Source of the DNA: Streptomyces ardesiacus
GTDB lineage: Bacteria > Actinomycetota > Actinomycetes > Streptomycetales > Streptomycetaceae
Length of the DNA: 64,000 nt
Direction of reading: 5' to 3'
Assembly: GCF_003112575.1 (NCBI RefSeq)
Contig: NZ_BEWC01000011.1
Span: 124,001-188,000, forward strand
The position numbers and the translations under genes were made by a program. This document shows positions 59,201 through 64,000 of this stretch, piece after piece. The notes below the pieces were generated by a model. The model was not told the DNA's origin. It saw only the letters and a list, made by a program, of their open reading frames with translations, and searched no databases. Each line of letters opens with the position of its first letter. The first letter of the stretch is position 1.

Positions 59201-59491
59201 GTCGGCCCGCAGTTGATACTGCCGGGAGGACGGTCTCACCACCCGCACCAGCTCTTCGCCGACCGCGCGGCGCAACCTGCCACGCAGCCTGGAGAGGTAG
59301 CTGTGCAGCGTGTCCAGGGCTGACGGGGGTGGCTCACCGTCCCAGACCCGGTCCACCAGGGTGTCCACCGCGACGGGTTCTCCGCGTGCGTGCAGCAGCA
59401 CGGCCAGTACACAGCGTTCCTTCAGCGATCCGAGTTCGTGCTGCCGCTGGTCGTGCCAGAGCTCAAGAGGTCCCAGAACCAGAAGGTCCAT
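56189..59491 (-). CDS. AfsR/SARP-type regulator: BTAD, NB-ARC and TPR domains
   Basis: A 1100-residue STAND-type transcription factor. It has an OmpR-like winged helix (1-95), a bacterial transcription activation domain (about 100-250), an NB-ARC ATPase with P-loop GMPGIGKTA (328-336) and VLDNARD Walker B, and about eight TPR units to the C-terminus. Each TPR shows ALNNRGELHFLQG-type signatures. Such proteins activate secondary-metabolite genes, or genes next to them, after ligand and ATP binding. It is divergent from the 59773 unit, its most likely target. Start ATG 59491. Confidence 0.93.
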   Translation of the reverse strand: MDLLVLGPLELWHDQRQHELGSLKERCVLAVLLHARGEPVAVDTLVDRVWDGEPPPSALDTLHSYLSRLRGRLRRAVGEELVRVVRPSSRQYQLRADPEDIDLLRFGRLRSDALAAASRNERELAVGLLRTAEALWRGEPLAEFADNSWAQSARVRLAEDHRRVREERIGLEMELGRHADLVGELQELASQNPFAQRVIGSLMLALYRSGRHDEALSVFRDTRMRLHRSQGIEPTAELQQLHLRMLEQDHELLRDDTALTARLTPYESSAAPVVLPAPAPAPPVEPRNCLPRDTPDFVGRAGELRILLAEDVVGNGTRTALPVTVIHGMPGIGKTALAVHAAHRLTSVYPDAQLYVDLRGYSGRQPLEPAEALAGLLHAGGWLGEMPSTVDERASRWREWTARRRALIVLDNARDAAQVAPLLPGSPACRVLVTTRNRLTGLDGASSLSLDTLSQQEAASYFARVVGTSRVAAEAENLPQIADACACHPLALQILASRFRHREAWDLQHLLHRLAHASRPLQEFDALIDAVFRFSYTELSTHAQELFRLLALHPGPDLALPAAAALAGREFAGEPTRLERCVEELLDSSLLEEPVLGRYRLHDLTRSYAAQVGLDTDTERVRHAATGRLAAYYLVAAHRADRMARPHRRAFALSLPHETASLPDPALSDADASSVWLTVERANLTAVAGLAAAEHREYAALFPCVLARSLKLWGAWGVASVLFDAALPVLRATGNLPLLAQTLTDRADLLAQRNHGEALKCATEALEIHEQLQDPHGRADALFQSGRAHLAAGHGDTALPVLERALVLYRAVGDPSGEADCLNVQGAALSYAGKYDEALGKVQRMEAIYERLPDPHGLAQALNNRGELHFLQGRHAAARDCYERALVLMRQCGGRVDLAILSTNLGAVHQAVGRTDEALTHFERALVAHRASGDSLGEADVLIRTGTAHAHAGRRTEALLHFTMAERIAVGIDNPYERLRALIGAADVQRDSGRLDLASHGYERALAVAERAHFALGSAQALAGLARTAALSQAAAPADGYGEQAAARYRSLGAESEAAELLRFLASHRPAGPRRHASGTGTVGLTTSSGKPLGPREPHP

Positions 59492-59772
59492 CGTCTCCCC
59501 CGATGGGTGCGCATCTTCCCACGGTCATGGCAAAGGCGAGATGCGAACCACTGTTCTACGGTCGCACGGCGGAGTCAGGGGTGGAGCCGCGGGCGCACGG
59601 GAGCAGCGACGGGGCGCACGGAGACCCGGGCCGACCGGACTCCTGGGGGAGTGCAGGATTCCTGCAAGCCCGCCGTCCAGACGCCCGGGCATCCCCCTGC
59701 CATCGGCGGCGCGAGGGCGCAGTCGTGAAGACCGGCCGCGAAGACATACGGAAGGACCGGGGGATCTCAACG
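59492..59772. promoter_or_regulatory. Divergent region, SARP gene and TagB-like unit
   Basis: A 281-base gene-free interval. SARP proteins usually bind heptameric direct repeats near such promoters, but I could not pick out a convincing set by eye. No hairpin or clear promoter is visible. Confidence 0.3.
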
Positions 59773-61032
59773 ATGAGCTTGACAGTGCCGGAGCCGCACA
59801 CGCGGCACGTGCCGGTGCGTCTGGACGTCCAACGCTGGGCCACGCACCGGAGCCGCCGCAGGGTTCTGGTGGTGGTACACACCGTCGTGACGGGCCAGCG
59901 ACTGCTCGACGCGATACGCCTCCTCGAAGGCGACATCAGAGTGCAGACCTTCTTCACCCAGGCGCCCGACGTGTTCAGCAACGGGGTGGACGCCTTCCTC
60001 GAAGGACTGGGCGGCCTCGTGCTGCCCTGGAGCCAGGCCGTGCAGACGCAGTTCGACCTCGCACTGGCCGCCGGCCACGGCAACCTCCACGATGTCCAGG
60101 CGCCCGTGGTGGTACTGCCGCACGGTGCCGGGCACAACAAGGTCGTCTCCGTGGCGCCCGAGAGCCGTCCCGCAGTGCTCGGGGGCGCTCATGGGCTCAG
60201 CAGACAGCGCCTGATGCGGGACGGCGCAGTGGTGCCCGAGGCGATCGTGCTGGCCCATCACGAAGAGCTGACCCGGCTGGGCCGGGACTGTCCCGAGGCC
60301 GTGCCGGCGGCGGAGGTGGTGGGCGACCCCTGCTTCGACCGCATCGCGGCGAGCCTTCCCTTCCGGGCCCTGTACCGGGAGGCCCTGGGAGTCAAGGGAC
60401 GTCGACGCCTGGTCCTGGCCTGTTCCACCTGGGGGCCGGATTCCCTGCTGGGACACGGGTGGAGCACGCTGGAACGCCTGGTCACCGACCTGCCGAAGGA
60501 GGAGTACCGGGTCGCGGCACTGCTGCATCCGCACGTCTGGAACGCCCATGGCGACTGGCAGGTCCGCGCCTGGCACGCGGAGTTGGCCCGGGCGGGGCTG
60601 GTACTGGTCAGCCCGCACGCCGACTGGACCGGTGTGGTCGTGGCCGCCGACCACATCGTGGGCGACCACGGTTCGGTATCGCTCTACGGAGCGATGACCG
60701 GGGCACCGGTGCTGATGGCCGGCCGGGCCGACGCGCCCGTGGACCCCGGTTCGCCGATGGCCGAGCTCATGTCCTTCGCGCCCCGCCTGCGCGACGACCG
60801 TCCGGTGCGCCAACAGCTCAATCGGAGTTCGGTGCTCCGCCGTGCGCACCGGTACGAGCGGGTGGCGGCCCGGATCACCTCGGAACCCGGCCGGTTCGCA
60901 CGCCGGATGCGTGCGTTGCTCTACCGGAAGCTGCGCCTGCGCGCACCCGCCGTGAGGCAGTCGGCCGTGGAACCCGCGAGCCTGCCCCGGGCGGTGCGGT
61001 ACGACGACCCCGGGGCGGGGGTGTCACGGTGA
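59773..61032 (+). CDS. TagB/GT-B-like protein of unknown function
   Basis: A 419-residue protein resembling the nucleotide-binding halves of CDP-glycerol glycerophosphotransferases and GT-B enzymes. Family-like pieces are VVLPHGAGHNK (about 115), the strand-turn VLACSTWGPDS, AALLHPHVWNAHG, then SPHADWTGVVVAADHIVGDHGSVSLYGAMTGAPVLM (about 282-316), which matches the TDYSS-type acceptor loop region. Homologues have been labelled 'translation initiation factor 2' in databases, as I recall; nothing in the sequence supports that. ATG 59773 has GGGGGA upstream. The stop overlaps the next ATG by one base (TGATG). Confidence 0.72.
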   Translation: MSLTVPEPHTRHVPVRLDVQRWATHRSRRRVLVVVHTVVTGQRLLDAIRLLEGDIRVQTFFTQAPDVFSNGVDAFLEGLGGLVLPWSQAVQTQFDLALAAGHGNLHDVQAPVVVLPHGAGHNKVVSVAPESRPAVLGGAHGLSRQRLMRDGAVVPEAIVLAHHEELTRLGRDCPEAVPAAEVVGDPCFDRIAASLPFRALYREALGVKGRRRLVLACSTWGPDSLLGHGWSTLERLVTDLPKEEYRVAALLHPHVWNAHGDWQVRAWHAELARAGLVLVSPHADWTGVVVAADHIVGDHGSVSLYGAMTGAPVLMAGRADAPVDPGSPMAELMSFAPRLRDDRPVRQQLNRSSVLRRAHRYERVAARITSEPGRFARRMRALLYRKLRLRAPAVRQSAVEPASLPRAVRYDDPGAGVSR

Positions 61033-61574
61033 TGCCACCGGCCGTGCTGTCACAGAAGGCGCTGCCCCTGGCAGTGGACGGCTGCGACAGCGCTGTCCAC
61101 CGGATACGCACCGTGCTGCTGAACCCGGTGTCCGGGGGGTTGTCCGTCGACGAGCACCTCAGGGTGCGGTGCTCCGGACCGACCGGAGTGGCGGTGCTCG
61201 GCGATGTGCTGATCGCGCCCGGCGCCGGAGCCCACCGGGCGGCCCGCCTTGCCGAATCCTGCCCGGGGGCTTTGGTGGTGGCGGTCCACCGTGGGACCCG
61301 GTGCTGGATCCGGACGGGGCGCGGCGGCCCGCCGATCCTCCTGCAGGCGCGAGGAACTGGGCGGCCGTACGGAATGTGGGACCGAATCGCCTCGCTGGCT
61401 CACTCGTGCCTGGTGGCAGGAGTGCCGGTCACGGGTCTGGGGCCGGCGCTCGCGGTCCTGGGAACCTCGGGCGCCCGGTCGTCCTACTGGCTCGACTCGT
61501 CGCGCTCCAGGGTTTCGAGCCGCTGCCGGACGGCTTCGGCGTCCGGCGAACGGGACCGGCCCGCCGAGGCATAG
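61032..61574 (+). CDS. Hypothetical protein coupled to the TagB-like gene
   Basis: A 180-residue protein with an N-terminal region of beta-strand character (GCDSAVHRIRTVLLNPVSGGLSV, VLGDVLIAPGAGAHRAARL) and a hydrophobic segment at about 127-140 (AGVPVTGLGPALAVLG). The last 35 residues are Ser/Arg-rich and lie over the 3' end of the NB-ARC gene on the other strand, a 91-base convergent overlap. Translation is coupled to the gene before it. No domain is recognised. Confidence 0.65.
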   Translation: MPPAVLSQKALPLAVDGCDSAVHRIRTVLLNPVSGGLSVDEHLRVRCSGPTGVAVLGDVLIAPGAGAHRAARLAESCPGALVVAVHRGTRCWIRTGRGGPPILLQARGTGRPYGMWDRIASLAHSCLVAGVPVTGLGPALAVLGTSGARSSYWLDSSRSRVSSRCRTASASGERDRPAEA

Positions 61575-63706
61575 AGGTCAAGGGCCTCGCGACAGCGGTC
61601 TCGGGCCTGCCGCCACCGCCCGCGCCGCTCGGAGACCGCGGCCAGGGCTCCGAGAGCGCGGGCGGCTTCGTACCCCGACAGCCCGCGCAGGGCTGCCAGG
61701 GCCGTGGACAGCAGTTCCTCCGCCGGACGGATCCGGCCGAGAGCGAGATGTGCGCGGCCCATGCACGTGGCCGCGCGGGCCGCGTTGTACCGGTCGCCCG
61801 CCCTCTCCAGCGTCTCGCGGGCGCCGCCGGCCTGCCGGACCGCCTCCTCGGCCCTCCCTTCCTCCAGTGCGAGGTCGGCACGGTTGAGCGCGGCCAGTCC
61901 GCCCGCGCGGTGGTCCCCGTGCAGCGGCAGTTCGTCGGCGGCGCGCCGGAAGAGGTCCGAGGCTTGCCGGGAACGCCCTAGCCGCTGCAGGGCGAGCCCC
62001 CGGTAGTTGAGAGTGCGGGCGTGCCCCAGCCCGTCGCCGGCCGCGAGGAACAGGCGCGCCGCCCGTTCGAACATCTCGAGCGCGCTGCCGGGGTTTCCGG
62101 ATCCCAGCTCGCCGATCCCGCCCGAGGTGAGCATCCGGCACTCGGCGGCCACGTCGCCCAGTTCCCGCGCCGCCGCCAGACCCGCCCGGTGCGCCGTGCC
62201 ACACTCCTCGTAGAACTTGCGCCGGAGGAAGAGCGGCCACAGGGCGTCCACGAGCTGCCAGCACGTGGCGGGGAACCCGGCGCCGACCGCCTGGTGGATC
62301 ACGGCCATCAGGTTCGGCAGCTCCTGCTCCAGCCAGTCCAAGGCGGTTTCCGGGTCCGGACCCACCTCCGCGACGACCAGGGGGCCGGGGCCGTAGTCCC
62401 GGGCCATGGTCCGGTGCTGGGGGTCGATGATCTCCTCGGCCCGGGTGGCGCTCGCGAGATAGTGGTCGGCGATACGCCTCACCGCGCTCGCCCTTGCGTC
62501 CGGCGGCTCGTCCGCATCGGCCTTCGCGGCGGCGTGCAGTCGTACGAGATCGTGGAAGCGGTGACGTTCTCCGGCAGCCTCCGCCAGCAGGCTCGCGTCG
62601 TGGAGCATTTCCAGGCACTCGGCCGCCTCTCGGTCCGTGCCACACAGGGCAGCGGCCACCGATCCGGAGAACTCCCGACCCGGGTGAAGCCCCAGCAGCC
62701 GGTAGAGCCGGGCAGCCGGCCCGGGCAGCGCCCGGTAGGACACGTCGAGCGTGGCCAGGACGTCGTGGTCGCCCTCGATGGCCAGCACCTCCAGTCTTCG
62801 GTGTTCGTCGCTGAGGGCGCGGACCATGGTGCCGATGCGGCGCCCGGGACGCGTGGCCAGCCGGGCACCGGCGACTCGGACCGCCAGCGGCAGCCCGGCA
62901 CACAACTCGACCAGGGCGTGGGCGTCCTCGGGCTGTTCGCTCACCCGCCCGTCCGACAAGGTGTCCGCGAGTAGTTCGACCGCGGCCTCGGGGTCCAGCG
63001 GCTCCAGGTGAACGGGGCAGCAGCCGTCGACCGTCAGCCCGGGGAGCCGTCTGCGACTGGTCACCACGGTGACGCTGCCCCCCGCGGGCAGCAACGGCCG
63101 CACCTGGGCCGCTGTCGCCGCATCGTCGAGCAGGACGACCAGACGCCGGACCGCGGTGAGCGACCGGTACAGCGCCGTCCGTTCGGACAGCCGTGCCGGA
63201 ACCTGCGGAGCCGGAATCCCCAGGGCCCGCAGGAACCGGGCCAGCACCTCCGCCGGATCCGCGGGCCCTTCGGGTGACTGTGCCCCGAGGTCGGCGTGGA
63301 GCTGGCCGTTCGGAAACCGAGGGCGCAGCGTGTACAGCCAGCTCAGGGCAACCGTGGTCTTGCCGACACCGCCGAGCCCGCTCAGTGCGGCCAGGACGGG
63401 CCGGTTCTCCCGCGCAGCGCGGACACGGTGCTGTTCCAGCGTCGCGACCTCGTGCGTCCGGTCGATCACCCGTATCAGCGGGGGAAGCTGCCAGGGAGTC
63501 TGCCCGGCCGAGCCCGGCCGAGCGCCGAAATGGATGCCCCCGTACACGGAACCCGCCTGGACGACGGGTCCGTGCACCGTGCCGCTCAGCTCGTTCTGTG
63601 ACTCCTGCCCACCGCTGCGCACCCGCGCCCCCGCCCCCGTGCGTATGAGTACCGGATCCCTGACAAATCCTTTCCGCACGGGCGGTCGATATCCCCGGAC
63701 GTACAA
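61484..63706 (-). CDS. NB-ARC/TPR STAND protein with N-terminal VSG-type motif
   Basis: A 740-residue signalling ATPase. The N-terminal segment at 38-60 (N38, ELSGTV, HGPVVQAG, YGGIHF) matches the short protein at 55608-56075. The NB-ARC domain follows with P-loop GLGGVGKTT (110-118), VVLLDDA Walker B, the SRRR sensor and GLPLAV. A winged-helix region and about six TPR units complete it. No SARP DNA-binding domain is present, so it is not a classic AfsR. The TTG at 63706 opens the frame; GTG codons at 63679 or further in are equally possible. Confidence 0.88.
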   Translation of the reverse strand: MYVRGYRPPVRKGFVRDPVLIRTGAGARVRSGGQESQNELSGTVHGPVVQAGSVYGGIHFGARPGSAGQTPWQLPPLIRVIDRTHEVATLEQHRVRAARENRPVLAALSGLGGVGKTTVALSWLYTLRPRFPNGQLHADLGAQSPEGPADPAEVLARFLRALGIPAPQVPARLSERTALYRSLTAVRRLVVLLDDAATAAQVRPLLPAGGSVTVVTSRRRLPGLTVDGCCPVHLEPLDPEAAVELLADTLSDGRVSEQPEDAHALVELCAGLPLAVRVAGARLATRPGRRIGTMVRALSDEHRRLEVLAIEGDHDVLATLDVSYRALPGPAARLYRLLGLHPGREFSGSVAAALCGTDREAAECLEMLHDASLLAEAAGERHRFHDLVRLHAAAKADADEPPDARASAVRRIADHYLASATRAEEIIDPQHRTMARDYGPGPLVVAEVGPDPETALDWLEQELPNLMAVIHQAVGAGFPATCWQLVDALWPLFLRRKFYEECGTAHRAGLAAARELGDVAAECRMLTSGGIGELGSGNPGSALEMFERAARLFLAAGDGLGHARTLNYRGLALQRLGRSRQASDLFRRAADELPLHGDHRAGGLAALNRADLALEEGRAEEAVRQAGGARETLERAGDRYNAARAATCMGRAHLALGRIRPAEELLSTALAALRGLSGYEAARALGALAAVSERRGRWRQARDRCREALDLYASAGRSRSPDAEAVRQRLETLERDESSQ

Positions 63707-63731
63707 CCCGGTGTCCCTGCCCGGCGTATGG

Positions 63732-64000
63732 TCACCGGCCGGCCGCCGGGAGCGTCACCGTGAACACCGTTGCTCCCGGTGCGTCGCCCAGTTCGATGGT
63801 GCCGCCGTGGGCCCGGACCAGGGAGGCGGCGACCGACAGGCCGAGGCCGCTGCCTCCGCGGTCGCGGCTGCGGGCCTTGTCGACGCGGTAGAAGCGGTCG
63901 AAGACGCGGTCCCGGTCGGCCGCCGGGACGCCGGGGCCCGTGTCGGCGACCGACACCCGGGCCGTGCCGGGGGCGGCGGAGACCGTGACGCAGACCCTGG
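63732..64000 (-). CDS. Sensor histidine kinase, C-terminal part (runs off window)
   Basis: The last 89 codons of a two-component sensor kinase. The HATPase_c G1 box (VADTGPGVP), F box (FDRFYRVDKARSR) and G2 box (GGSGLGLSVAASLVRAHGG) are present, followed by a normal family C-terminus. The frame stays open to the window edge, where the coding pattern continues. The partner regulator would lie beyond the window. Confidence 0.92.
   Translation of the reverse strand, partial: RVCVTVSAAPGTARVSVADTGPGVPAADRDRVFDRFYRVDKARSRDRGGSGLGLSVAASLVRAHGGTIELGDAPGATVFTVTLPAAGR

Noticed and set aside
1..64000. CRISPR arrays, tRNA and rRNA genes, insertion sequences
   Set aside because: No spaced repeat array, cloverleaf, rRNA segment or transposase-like frame was recognised by eye; a dedicated search was not possible.

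Overview
This is a GC-rich actinobacterial chromosome segment, almost certainly Streptomyces. Third codon positions are strongly G/C, GTG and occasional TTG starts are frequent, gene pairs often overlap by 4 bases (GTGA), and DasR-type palindromes, an AfsR/SARP-type regulator and many TPR/NB-ARC proteins are present. The order of housekeeping genes (dxs, permease, fadAB, RNase D, hemE, hemG-hemQ, murC, msrB) recalls the dxs region of Streptomyces coelicolor; that comparison is from memory and was not computed. No rRNA, tRNA, CRISPR array or insertion sequence was recognised.

Layout. 0-3.6 kb: dxs and an APC amino-acid permease, separated by a long hairpin. 3.7-6.4 kb: an NYN/PIN-like protein and two tandem PLL-like beta-propeller paralogues. 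6.5-15.9 kb: a cell-surface polymer block with an LCP ligase, a large GT2/CDP-glycerol glycerophosphotransferase fusion, an exported endonuclease/exonuclease/phosphatase-fold protein, and twin Asp2-like alpha/beta hydrolases with Ig-like repeats. 16-24 kb: the fadA-fadB pair for fatty-acid beta-oxidation, an RNase D-like nuclease, an orphan NarL-type regulator, a DUF3000 protein and hemE. 24-31.5 kb: a GH3 N-acetylglucosaminidase whose upstream region has two DasR-like boxes, then a tightly coupled five-gene operon (2OG dioxygenase, DUF6271, ornithine-decarboxylase-like PLP enzyme, GNAT, MFS exporter) that looks like an uncharacterised small-molecule pathway.

31.5-43 kb: rhomboid protease, a small conserved protein, a CoA-disulfide-reductase-like flavoprotein, a DUF4349 lipoprotein, hemG/hemQ for the coproporphyrin-dependent heme route, a secreted tripeptidyl-peptidase-like hydrolase, and a TIGR04222 membrane protein beside a DUF692 (MNIO) enzyme with a fused C-terminal domain. 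43-51 kb: polysaccharide deacetylase lipoprotein, FAD/Rieske oxidoreductase, Tat-exported PhoX-like protein, a carbonic anhydrase-SulP pair, a short secreted His-rich protein and a ZapE/AFG1 ATPase. 51-54.7 kb: RibD-type reductase, an unknown 157-residue protein, murC and msrB.

54.8-63.7 kb looks accessory: a HigB/HigA-like toxin-antitoxin pair, a short protein and an NB-ARC/TPR protein that share the same 'VSG..HGPV.Q.G' sequence motif, a 1100-residue SARP-NB-ARC-TPR regulator, and a divergent two-gene unit with a TagB-like protein. The last bases hold the C-terminal part of a sensor histidine kinase that runs off the window. The strongest candidates for undescribed biology are the DUF6271 operon, the VSG-motif/NB-ARC neighbourhood and the MNIO/TIGR04222 pair.
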